Assembly: GCA_023406715.1 (NCBI GenBank)
Contig: JAEXVC010000007.1
Span: forward strand, 1-25,983
Length of the DNA: 25,983 nucleotides
Reading direction: 5' to 3'
Source of the DNA: Bacteroidota bacterium
GTDB lineage: Bacteria; Bacteroidota; Bacteroidia; Bacteroidales; Tenuifilaceae
A program made the position numbers and the translations under genes. Below, in pieces: positions 8,136 to 15,253 of this stretch (the stretch's first letter is position 1; every line of letters starts with the position of its first letter). The notes beneath the pieces are model-generated. The model made no database searches. It saw nothing but the letters and a program-made list of their open reading frames with translations, and was not told the DNA's origin.

Positions 8136-8169
8136 TTGATTTATAACGTTTGTGGTTAGTTTAGATTTT

Positions 8170-9192
8170 ATGAAAAAAAATAATCTGATAGGGTGTGATA
8201 TAGAGTGGTTGGAAGATTACATATCGAATATTGGAGCTGATAAACGCTATGCAATTAAATTACTCCGGTGGGTTTATCGCAAACGAATTTTTGATTTGGG
8301 ACTTATAAATGATATTCCCAGAGCTCTGCTTGATGAAATTGCTAAGAATTTTGATGTTGGGCTATTCTATCCTAGCGAGATTCTTGCTGGTAACGATGGT
8401 TCTGTTAAGTATTTATATCAGAATAATAAGGATATGCTTTTTGAGTCGGTTCTAATGAGGGCTGAAAAGCGAAATACCTTATGTGTTTCATCCCAATCGG
8501 GCTGTAGAATTGGCTGCAAATTTTGCATGACTGGTTCTATTGGGTTCAAAGGCAACTTGACTTCGCGTGATATCTTAAATCAACTTTTAGCAATTCCTAA
8601 AAGTAAGGAGGTGAATAGAATTGTAATAATGGGCATGGGTGAGCCTTTAGATAACTCTGATGAGGTTTTAAGTGCAATTAGGATACTTACAGCCGATTGG
8701 GGTTGTGCTTTTGGGAAAACAAACATCACCCTTTCAAGTGTGGGCATTATAGATGAGTTGAAAAGGTTTCTAGATGCTCCGCCATGTAATCTTGCCATAA
8801 GTTTGCATTCTCCATTTCGCGATGAGCGAAGCGATTTGATGCCTATCGAAAAGTCGAATCCAATTGAAGAAGTCGTAAATCTTATAAGAAATAATCCGCT
8901 GCCAAAGCCTTTAAGGGTGTCGTTTGAGTATGTTGCATTAAGTGGCGTAAATTTATCCAGCAATCACGCTTTGGCAATAGCAGAACTGCTTAAAGGGATT
9001 CAATGCCATTTAAACATTATACCATGGAATTCGCACGAGAACGCAAAATTTAATACCCCTAAGGATAATGAGTTGCAAAGTTTCATTTCACAGCTCAACT
9101 CTCTAGGGGTATTAACAACGGTTCGCAAATCGATGGCCAATGAAATTGGCGCTGCTTGCGGCCAAATGGCCGGGCGGAAAAAGGGCGATTAG
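8170..9192 (+). CDS. rlmN: RlmN-family radical SAM methyltransferase (23S rRNA adenine-C2)
   Basis: About 340 residues from the ATG at 8170; an in-frame GTG at 8152 would add six residues. The radical SAM 4Fe-4S cluster motif is GCRIGCKFC (Cys112, Cys116, Cys119). GMGEPLDN and the SLHSPFRDERSDLMPI block follow, and the conserved catalytic C-terminal Cys330 is in GAACGQMAG, as in E. coli RlmN (DAACGQLAG). The enzyme methylates C2 of A2503 in 23S rRNA and A37 of some tRNAs, using a methyl-cysteine intermediate. The short tail GRKKGD replaces the longer E. coli C-terminus. SLHSP resembles Cfr as well, but FEYVALSGVN, LNIIPWN and GQMAG favour RlmN. It is divergent from the lipoprotein operon. Its 3' end overlaps the convergent SulP gene by 4 bp. 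Confidence 0.9.
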   Translation: MKKNNLIGCDIEWLEDYISNIGADKRYAIKLLRWVYRKRIFDLGLINDIPRALLDEIAKNFDVGLFYPSEILAGNDGSVKYLYQNNKDMLFESVLMRAEKRNTLCVSSQSGCRIGCKFCMTGSIGFKGNLTSRDILNQLLAIPKSKEVNRIVIMGMGEPLDNSDEVLSAIRILTADWGCAFGKTNITLSSVGIIDELKRFLDAPPCNLAISLHSPFRDERSDLMPIEKSNPIEEVVNLIRNNPLPKPLRVSFEYVALSGVNLSSNHALAIAELLKGIQCHLNIIPWNSHENAKFNTPKDNELQSFISQLNSLGVLTTVRKSMANEIGAACGQMAGRKKGD

Positions 9193-10826
9193 TGTTTTAG
9201 TATTTCCTTTGCCCTTGCTACTGCCAAATCGAATGTATGAAGAATATTTTCTTCTCCAACAAGTTTTTCTACATGGAACTTTTCCAAGTCTTCCTTCACA
9301 GTATTTCGCACTCCAGAAAGAACAACCTTTGTTCCGTTTGCTTGAATGTTATGTATTGCATCCTTTAGGTTGTTTGCACCAGTTGAATCTACAAAAGGAA
9401 CGTGACGCATTCGAATGATCAGCACCTTTGCCCTAACGCCCATGCTCTTTATCACAGCGCTATATTCCTTTGCCGAAGCAAAAAATAGTGGGCCACTAAT
9501 CTCAAAAACACCAATCTCTTTTGGCAAATCTGGGTACATCTCCACAATATCAGTGTCCACCTCGTCGTGTACCTTGCTGTTGATTTCTGCCATACGCTTC
9601 ATAAATAGTAGTGCAGAAAGTACAACACCAACCTCAATAGCAACTGTAAGGTCAACGAGAACTGTGAGTAGGAAAGTGACTAAAAGAACAATTTTGTCGA
9701 AATTAGAGCCTTTTAGGATAGATACGAAATTCCTCCATTCGCTCATATTGTACGATATCACTATCAGGATACCAGCAAGGCAGGCCATTGGAATTAACTT
9801 TGCCCACTGACCAAAGAAAAGCATAATTAAAAGTAGCGTAACTGCATGGATAATACCTGCAATTGGAGTACGTGCTCCACTTTTTGCATTGGTAGCAGTA
9901 CGCGCAATTGCTCCAGTTGCCGGGATTCCACCAAAGAATGGGGTAATTACGTTTGCAGCACCCTGCGCAATTAGTTCTGTGTTTGAACGGTGGTTAGAAC
10001 CAATCATACCATCGGAAACCACTGCCGACAATAGCGATTCAATGCCTCCAAGCAACGCAATGGTTAATGCAGGGGCAAGGTAAAGCCCAAGCTGAGAGAA
10101 TTCAAAATTGGGGATTGCAAAAGTGAATTTCTGAGGGATTTCACCAAAGAAACTTTCAATTGTTGTAACCTCAATTTCTAAAACCTGAACCACTAGGGTT
10201 ACTAATATAATGGCCACAAATGAACCCGGAATTTTTGTGGTAATTTTTTTAAAGTAAACAGCAATAAGAATTGTTACTATTGATATAACAACTGCTGCAG
10301 GATTAATGGAATCAATATTTGTAAAGTATAAACTCCATTTATGCAAAAACTCCGATGGCACTTTCTCAATGTTTAACCCTAGAGCATCTTTAATCTGTGT
10401 GGAAAAAATTACCAATGCAATACCACTGGTGAAGCCCACGATTAATGGATACGGAATAAACTTAAGCAAGGCTCCAAGCCTAAGCAAGCCAAATGCAATA
10501 AGCATTAAGCCTGCCATTACTGTGGCAATTATTAATCCATCAGTTCCGTACTGCTCAATTATTCCATAAACAATAACAATGAATGCTCCCGTTGGACCAC
10601 CAATTTGAATACGACTTCCGCCAAGTACTGATATTATAAAACCAGCAATAACCGCTGTAACTAAACCTTTATCGGGTGAAACCCCTGAAGCAACAGCAAA
10701 TGCAATTGCCAACGGTAAGGCCACGATACCCACAATTATCCCCGCAAATAAATCCTTGGTAAATTGTTCCTTTAAGTAGCCCTTTTTAATTACTGTAAAT
10801 AGTTTGGGCTTAAATAATGGCTCCAT
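9189..10826 (-). CDS. SulP (SLC26) family anion transporter with C-terminal STAS domain
   Basis: This 545-residue inner-membrane protein belongs to the SulP family. The N-terminus carries the family signature near residues 20-60 (LFAGIIVGIVALPLAIAFAV, ASGVSPDKGL), then IQIGGPTGAFIV. The next ~350 residues are strongly hydrophobic, including GGIPATGAIARTATNAKSG. From about residue 430 a cytoplasmic STAS domain follows (GVFEISGPLFFASA, then VPFVDSTGANNL), related to anti-sigma antagonists and thought to regulate transport. Members carry sulfate, bicarbonate or dicarboxylates with Na+ or H+; which one applies here cannot be read from sequence. No cysteine-biosynthesis genes or carbonic anhydrase lie next to it to decide. 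The gene is monocistronic and convergent with rlmN (4-bp 3' overlap). Confidence 0.95.
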   Translation of the reverse strand: MEPLFKPKLFTVIKKGYLKEQFTKDLFAGIIVGIVALPLAIAFAVASGVSPDKGLVTAVIAGFIISVLGGSRIQIGGPTGAFIVIVYGIIEQYGTDGLIIATVMAGLMLIAFGLLRLGALLKFIPYPLIVGFTSGIALVIFSTQIKDALGLNIEKVPSEFLHKWSLYFTNIDSINPAAVVISIVTILIAVYFKKITTKIPGSFVAIILVTLVVQVLEIEVTTIESFFGEIPQKFTFAIPNFEFSQLGLYLAPALTIALLGGIESLLSAVVSDGMIGSNHRSNTELIAQGAANVITPFFGGIPATGAIARTATNAKSGARTPIAGIIHAVTLLLIMLFFGQWAKLIPMACLAGILIVISYNMSEWRNFVSILKGSNFDKIVLLVTFLLTVLVDLTVAIEVGVVLSALLFMKRMAEINSKVHDEVDTDIVEMYPDLPKEIGVFEISGPLFFASAKEYSAVIKSMGVRAKVLIIRMRHVPFVDSTGANNLKDAIHNIQANGTKVVLSGVRNTVKEDLEKFHVEKLVGEENILHTFDLAVARAKEILKH

Positions 10827-10897
10827 TTCCTTTTAGTTTTTTAAATTGAAGGTGCAAAGTAAAGTAATATTGAAATACATTGTCTTCCAAATAGTAT

Positions 10898-10929
10898 TTT
10901 GTTTAACATAAAGATTTGAGTTAAATTTA
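10898..10929 (+). promoter_or_regulatory. Candidate Bacteroidota promoter for the nitroreductase gene
   Basis: TTTG (10898-10901), a 20-bp spacer, then TAAATTTA (10922-10929), which is 7 of 8 against TAnnTTTG. Expected start of transcription is near 10936, about 38 bases before the ATG. Confidence 0.45.
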
Positions 10930-10973
10930 GGCCTTGTAATAAATTAGGCTGTTTTCAATAAATACAATAAGAT

Positions 10974-11498
10974 ATGGAGTTGAACAATACAGTCAAAACA
11001 ATTCTTGAGCGTAAGAGCGTTCGGAGTTTCGAAAATAAATCTATTGGGAAAGACCAACTAGAGTTGATACTAAAGGCAGGGATGGCTGCTCCGTCGGCTC
11101 GAAACCTTCAACCCTGGGCGTTTATCGTGGTTACAGATAGAGATGTTCTGAATACTTTGGCTGATAGGTTACCTTATGCTAAAATGCTATTTGAGGCCAG
11201 CGCTGCCATAGTTGTTTGCGGTGTACCCGAAAAAGCAGGTGATAGTCCAGAGGGTTACTGGGTTCAGGATTGTTCTGCTGCAACCCAAAATATACTTTTG
11301 GCCATAGAATCTATGGGGCTAGGGGCAGTATGGACTGGTGTTTATCCAAGGTCAGATAGGGTTGATGTGGTACGAGATGTTCTGTCGATTCCCAAAAACG
11401 TTTTCCCGTTGAATGTTATTCCTATTGGGTATCCCAAGGACGAAAACAGGCCTAAAGATAAATTTAAGCCTGAGAATATTCGCTGGGAGAAGTGGTAG
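10974..11498 (+). CDS. Nitroreductase-family FMN oxidoreductase
   Basis: This 174-residue cytoplasmic flavoprotein has the nitroreductase fold: ILERKSVRSFENKSI at the N-terminus (FMN phosphate contact RxSxRxF), AGMAAPSARNLQPWAFIVV (about 36-54), DCSAATQNILLAIESMGLGA (about 101-120) and VWTGVYPR. The single-domain short length and the ending GYPKDENRPKDKF are typical of small NfnB/YdjA-like anaerobe enzymes. It would use NAD(P)H and FMN to reduce nitro, quinone or other electron acceptors; the physiological substrate is unknown. It is monocistronic, with its own predicted promoter, and converges on the YihY gene with only 3 bp between stops. Confidence 0.93.
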   Translation: MELNNTVKTILERKSVRSFENKSIGKDQLELILKAGMAAPSARNLQPWAFIVVTDRDVLNTLADRLPYAKMLFEASAAIVVCGVPEKAGDSPEGYWVQDCSAATQNILLAIESMGLGAVWTGVYPRSDRVDVVRDVLSIPKNVFPLNVIPIGYPKDENRPKDKFKPENIRWEKW

Positions 11499-11501
11499 GG
11501 C

Positions 11502-12854
11502 TTAAATATCACCCAAAAGTGTGTCCTTAGTAAGATTTCTGTAACTATTTGTAAATCCGTTGCAGGTTGCCTTTACTTTTTCCATTTCATCAAGGTTTGG
11601 CTCAATGCTTAAGCCATGATTATCTAACTTTTCCTCCACAAAGGCAAGCGATAAGTGCTCAATGTGTCTTGCAGGCTGATATGCTATGTTTTTTGTGTCC
11701 TTCAAAAGTACCTCATTGACTAATCCACTGTCTATCATCAATGTTAGCAGATTTCTCATTAAGCGCTGAGGTATATGAAGCATCTTGGATAGCTCAAGGC
11801 TTGTTAGTGGTTCTTCACCTTCTTTGAATCGTTTAATAATTGTGGTGAGAATTAGTATAGATAGCACTTTGCGGTTATTATGACTAATAAAATCGGTTTC
11901 CTTTTCAAATTCATACATTTCAACGTTCTGGTATGCGAATGATATTTCAGCACCAAATAGTACAATTAGCCAGCTGGTTTGCATCCAGATTAGGAATAGA
12001 GGTAAAGCCGCGAAACTACCGTAAATAGCATTGTACTTCGAAACGCCTATTTGTAAGAAAATATAGGCCCACTGTACAATTACAAACCCAGAACCCGATA
12101 TAACGCCTGCAATAATTCCTGATGCGTATGACACTTTAGTATTGGGCATCGCAATAAAGATGAAACTAAACAGTACCCAAATTAATAGATAAGGAAGGAA
12201 TTGTAATGCTGATATTAGTAATGGGCTCACATACCCAATAATTTCTACCTCTTGTGCTATTGAACTAATTTGAGTGGCTAGGAATACATGAATACCGCTC
12301 GATGCAATTAATAGTATTGGTGCAATAAGCATTATGGATAGGTAATCGGTAAACTTTCTTGTCCAGGTTCTGGGTTTTTCAACCTGCCATATATCATTGA
12401 AGGAGTTCTCGATGTTATTTAGTACCTTAATTACCGACCAGAATAAAAGAACAATACCAATCCCTGCAATAACGCCGCCTCCTGTCCGTGCTAGTAAAGA
12501 GTGCGAAAAACTTATTACTTGATTCATCACCTCTTCCTGTCCTTTAAAATTGGTGATAATTTGCTGTTCAAGGTATTTTTCAACTCCAAAACCTTTAGCT
12601 ATACCAAAAATCAGTGCAAATACAGGCACTATGGACATCAGGGTGTAGTAAGTAAGAGCAGATGCCTTGACCTGTACTTTATCCTCATTAAATCCACGGA
12701 GCGCAAGTAGTATTACTCTGAGATACTTAAAAGGGGCTCTGAGTTTTGGGGGGAGGTCGTCGAGATGAGTGCTCCATACATCGTGAGTAATAAATTTATT
12801 TACCTTATTAATGGTTTGCATTATTCGCTTTACTCTGCTCTCTTTTTTAGCCAT
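11502..12854 (-). CDS. YihY/BrkB-family inner-membrane protein with C-terminal winged-helix-like extension
   Basis: This 450-residue protein has the YihY/virulence factor BrkB domain over about residues 45-310 with six hydrophobic segments. It opens with the family hallmark VKASALTYYTLMSIVPVFAL and includes FNDIWQVEKPRTW and a late FGAEISFAYQN. After about residue 320 a soluble ~120-residue tail contains a helix-turn-helix-like stretch (LTSLELSKMLHIPQRLMRNL) often seen in these proteins. The older label 'ribonuclease BN' was a misannotation; function remains unclear (transport or export has been proposed). It is the last gene of the PH-like membrane protein, dprA, YihY operon, 23 bp after dprA. 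No clear terminator follows. Confidence 0.93.
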   Translation of the reverse strand: MAKKESRVKRIMQTINKVNKFITHDVWSTHLDDLPPKLRAPFKYLRVILLALRGFNEDKVQVKASALTYYTLMSIVPVFALIFGIAKGFGVEKYLEQQIITNFKGQEEVMNQVISFSHSLLARTGGGVIAGIGIVLLFWSVIKVLNNIENSFNDIWQVEKPRTWTRKFTDYLSIMLIAPILLIASSGIHVFLATQISSIAQEVEIIGYVSPLLISALQFLPYLLIWVLFSFIFIAMPNTKVSYASGIIAGVISGSGFVIVQWAYIFLQIGVSKYNAIYGSFAALPLFLIWMQTSWLIVLFGAEISFAYQNVEMYEFEKETDFISHNNRKVLSILILTTIIKRFKEGEEPLTSLELSKMLHIPQRLMRNLLTLMIDSGLVNEVLLKDTKNIAYQPARHIEHLSLAFVEEKLDNHGLSIEPNLDEMEKVKATCNGFTNSYRNLTKDTLLGDI

Positions 12855-12877
12855 AGGATTTTTTTTCGAAGTTACGT

Positions 12878-13999
12878 CTACATTGAACTTAAAGCAAATA
12901 TTTTACCTGGTTTGCTAATTACTGCTCCTGAGAATTCCAGGTTAAGTAGCATCGATAGTGCTTTAGATACTGGAATGCCAGTGTTTATTGAAATTAAATC
13001 TATTGTTTCTTCGCCGTTGTTACGTAAATAGTTGAGGATTATTTGTTCCTCGGTATTGAAAGTGTTAAAATTAATGGTGGTTTGTTTTGGGGCATTTTTT
13101 ACGTTAGGTTTCCAACCAAGCAGGAATTCTATATCATCGGCCGATTCTATTAAAGCCGCTTTATTCTGCTTAATAAGTTGGTTGCATCCTTTAGAGTAGT
13201 TCGATGTTACATTGCCAGGCACAGCGAAAACCTCGCGGTTGTATGAATTTGCAATATCTGCTGTAACAAGGGCGCCTCCCTCCTCGGCACTTTCTACAAC
13301 AACGGTAGCATCCGCTAAGCCTGCAATAATTCTATTACGGCGTAAGAAATTATTCCTGTCGAAAGGTGTCTCCGATATAAAATCTGTAACCAGAGCCCCA
13401 TGATTCGCTATATCCTTTGCAACATTCCTGTGCGCACTTGGATATATTGTGTTAAGTCCATGACCAAGCACTGCAATGGTAGGAAGTTGATGTTTAATTG
13501 CGGCTTTATGTGCTGCAACGTCTATTCCGTATGCTAATCCGCTTACCACTAGTGGTAAATACCCTTTTGAAGCAATGCCGCCAATTAACTCATCGCAAAT
13601 GATTTTACCATAGGTGGTTGCTTTGCGGGTGCCTACAATGCTTATTATTTTATCGGTATTGAAGTTGAAGTTTTGGTTTGATTTCACGAATAACACTACA
13701 GGCCCGTCTTCGCATTGCTTTAACCGTTCGGGGTATTCTGTATCAATATAATATAGTGCTTTTATCCTGTACTTCTCAATGAATTCAATTTCTGCTTCAG
13801 CCTTATCGAGAATTTTCTGATTAATAATTTCAGTGGCTATAACCTCTCCAATGCCAGGTATTTTTAGTAAATTTTTTTTATGTTCCTTGAAAACAGCTTC
13901 AGGGCTTCCGCAGTATGCAATTAATTTTTTGGCATTTATGCTGCCAATCTTGGGAATCAGCTCTATTCCAATCTTATATTTAAGTTCTGGATCTTTCAA
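12878..13999 (-). CDS. dprA: DNA-processing protein DprA (Smf)
   Basis: This 373-residue cytoplasmic protein protects incoming single-stranded DNA and loads RecA during natural transformation. It has an N-terminal helix-hairpin-helix/SAM-like region (about 10-65, including KIPGIGEVIATEI). The Rossmann-like DprA core follows: SIVGTRKATTYGK, VVSGLAYGIDVAAHKAAI, LGHGLNTIYPSAHRNVA, FDRNNFLRRNRIIAGLAD, EGGALVTADIAN and VFAVPGNVTSNYSKGCNQLI. A C-terminal winged-helix domain (about 310-373) completes it. All core motifs look intact and the length is normal. The gene sits 6 bp after a PH-like membrane protein gene and 23 bp before a YihY gene. No other competence gene is in the window. DprA is widespread in species not known to be transformable, so competence is not implied. 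Confidence 0.97.
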   Translation of the reverse strand: MKDPELKYKIGIELIPKIGSINAKKLIAYCGSPEAVFKEHKKNLLKIPGIGEVIATEIINQKILDKAEAEIEFIEKYRIKALYYIDTEYPERLKQCEDGPVVLFVKSNQNFNFNTDKIISIVGTRKATTYGKIICDELIGGIASKGYLPLVVSGLAYGIDVAAHKAAIKHQLPTIAVLGHGLNTIYPSAHRNVAKDIANHGALVTDFISETPFDRNNFLRRNRIIAGLADATVVVESAEEGGALVTADIANSYNREVFAVPGNVTSNYSKGCNQLIKQNKAALIESADDIEFLLGWKPNVKNAPKQTTINFNTFNTEEQIILNYLRNNGEETIDLISINTGIPVSKALSMLLNLEFSGAVISKPGKIFALSSM

Positions 14000-14005
14000 G
14001 TTTAT

Positions 14006-14488
14006 TTAGTTTACTTCGGAAAGATTGCTAAGGGTGTCAAGTAATTGTTGTTTTTGCTCTTTAGTGAGCGATACAATGGATATGGGTGGATACTTGGATA
14101 TTTTATTTCCTTTCCGCACATATAGGTGCAACTCCTCCTTAAGGTTTTTCTTTGTTACCAAGTACTTGTAGAACTCATTCTTTGGAATTTCTAGCGATAT
14201 TTTCGTTGAGTTAAAAGGTTTAATCTTAAATGTGCGTATGATCATTTTAGATCCCTCATCGTTGTACGATACGAATGCTGATCCTTTTATAATAAAGTAG
14301 AAAAAGAAAAGAAAGTAAGAGCCAAGTACAATGCCTATGGACCACCCTGTTGTAATGCCTGTATTGCGTTCAATGAAATTAGGCAATTCTGTAATTAGCA
14401 TAAACAGAATGAAAATGAGAACAAAGAAGGCCAGAATGAGTTTGGCCATATGTATACCGTATACTGTAGGTTCGTTATCGAATTTCAC
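14006..14488 (-). CDS. Two-helix membrane protein with PH-like cytoplasmic domain, unknown function
   Basis: This 160-residue protein begins at GTG 14488; an in-frame ATG at 14449 would remove 13 residues (MKFDNEPTVYGIH). Two membrane helices (about 15-35 and 47-68) are followed by about 90 mostly beta-strand residues, with alternating patterns such as SKMIIRTFKIKPF and KISLEIPKNEFYKYLVT, then a C-terminal helix (LTKEQKQQLLDTLSNL). This arrangement resembles bacterial PH-like (bPH/YcxB-type) membrane proteins. That is an inference from architecture; I recognise no catalytic motif. A predicted promoter only 25 bp upstream (14513-14545) makes this the first gene of the dprA-YihY operon and is compatible with the GTG start. 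Confidence 0.7.
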   Translation of the reverse strand: MKFDNEPTVYGIHMAKLILAFFVLIFILFMLITELPNFIERNTGITTGWSIGIVLGSYFLFFFYFIIKGSAFVSYNDEGSKMIIRTFKIKPFNSTKISLEIPKNEFYKYLVTKKNLKEELHLYVRKGNKISKYPPISIVSLTKEQKQQLLDTLSNLSEVN

Positions 14489-14512
14489 GTTGATTTGGTT
14501 TGAAGTTTATGT

Positions 14513-14545
14513 CAAAAGTAAATAAAATGAAAAGATTTTCCCAAT
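14513..14545 (-). promoter_or_regulatory. Good Bacteroidota promoter for the PH-like/dprA/YihY operon
   Basis: On the minus strand ATTG (14545-14542), a 21-bp spacer, then TACTTTTG (14520-14513), a perfect TAnnTTTG -7 box. Predicted initiation is near 14506, so the leader to the GTG start would be about 18 bases. Confidence 0.55.
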
Positions 14546-14586
14546 TTTAGGTTATCGGTATATGGGCAAATAAATATCTAACATGT

Positions 14587-14949
14587 TCATAAATGTTGAG
14601 TGTATTTCTGATATATCAATTTTTTCAAGGTTGAATACTGATATTCGTTGGTATCAGCAAATGCTTCCTCTCTGTTCGATTCAATATCCTGGTAATTAAT
14701 TTCAAAAGCGAATTGTTTTTTAGTAAAATCATATCTTTTACCTTCAATCTGGTTGTAGAAGTGCCATTGTCCCTCCACTTTGGTTTTCAGAATATTGCCA
14801 CCTGACAAATCGTTAATTACAAGTGCAGTAACCCCGCATTGTCCTCTGTAAGGATTATCTGTAGTCCATTTGCTGCTTGTTTCTATGCTCCAGCACTTGA
14901 GCAAATATTGCTCAATCAGCATTAGATTATCCGCGGTTGATTCTGTCAT
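14587..14949 (-). CDS. YunG-like small protein
   Basis: This 120-residue protein resembles B. subtilis YunG. The order is an aromatic CWSIETSSKW segment, then PYRGQCGVTALVINDLSGG, ILKTKVEGQWHFYNQI and KRYDFTKKQF. The conserved GQCxVTAL cysteine followed downstream by a His (WHFYN) and an Asp (YDFT) is arranged as in papain- or transglutaminase-like folds. A cysteine hydrolase activity is therefore conceivable, but I know of none shown for this family. It has no signal peptide, so it is cytoplasmic. It is the last of four minus-strand genes packed with gaps of 7-12 bp. Confidence 0.75.
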   Translation of the reverse strand: MTESTADNLMLIEQYLLKCWSIETSSKWTTDNPYRGQCGVTALVINDLSGGNILKTKVEGQWHFYNQIEGKRYDFTKKQFAFEINYQDIESNREEAFADTNEYQYSTLKKLIYQKYTQHL

Positions 14950-14958
14950 TGTTAAGGT

Positions 14959-15246
14959 TTACTCATTAATAATTCTGTCGAAGCCATTGTATGGGTTTAG
15001 TGACATTACTTCGAAATCAATTAACCCGTTTTTCACTAGCGGTAATGCTTTTAAAATGTTCAATGCTATTGTAGTGTTATCGCATTCTAGTATTATTACA
15101 GCACAATGGTTCTGGTTGAAATAAATCTCCCTAATTATTCCAGACTTTTGGAGTTGATACACTTGAAGTGCTTCCTGTTTTAATACTTCGTCAAGGTTAC
15201 CCCAATCAACTCCGTCAACTTCTTTTTCTAACGCTAGTATTTTCAT
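14959..15246 (-). CDS. Small YCII-like / dimeric alpha-beta-barrel protein
   Basis: This is a 95-residue cytoplasmic protein. The pattern is an opening strand MKILALEKEV, a helix with VLKQEALQVYQLQKSG, central strands IREIYFNQNHCAVIILEC, a second helix (ALNILKALPLVKNGLIDFEV) and the ending LNPYNGFDRI. It matches small ferredoxin-like alpha+beta proteins of the YCII/muconolactone-isomerase superfamily, often annotated loosely or wrongly (for example as superoxide dismutase). The biochemical role is unknown. It lies 9 bp ahead of the YunG-like gene and 7 bp after the glycosyltransferase stop. Confidence 0.7.
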   Translation of the reverse strand: MKILALEKEVDGVDWGNLDEVLKQEALQVYQLQKSGIIREIYFNQNHCAVIILECDNTTIALNILKALPLVKNGLIDFEVMSLNPYNGFDRIINE

Positions 15247-15253
15247 AGTTTTA

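Noticed and set aside
8580..8963. Minus-strand open frame inside rlmN
   Set aside because: It is antisense to the radical SAM core of rlmN, whose motifs are intact; the frame is a shadow of its codon usage.
8170..9192. Possible Cfr-type antibiotic-resistance methyltransferase (SLHSP block)
   Set aside because: SLHSP also occurs in Bacteroidota RlmN. The EYVxLxGVN, IIPWN and CGQMAG blocks favour RlmN, so resistance is not supported.
9415..9810. Plus-strand open frame inside the SulP gene
   Set aside because: Antisense to the STAS and transmembrane region of a clear SulP transporter. No family resemblance.
13440..13999. Natural competence locus inferred from dprA
   Set aside because: No com or pil genes accompany it. 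DprA is common in non-competent species.
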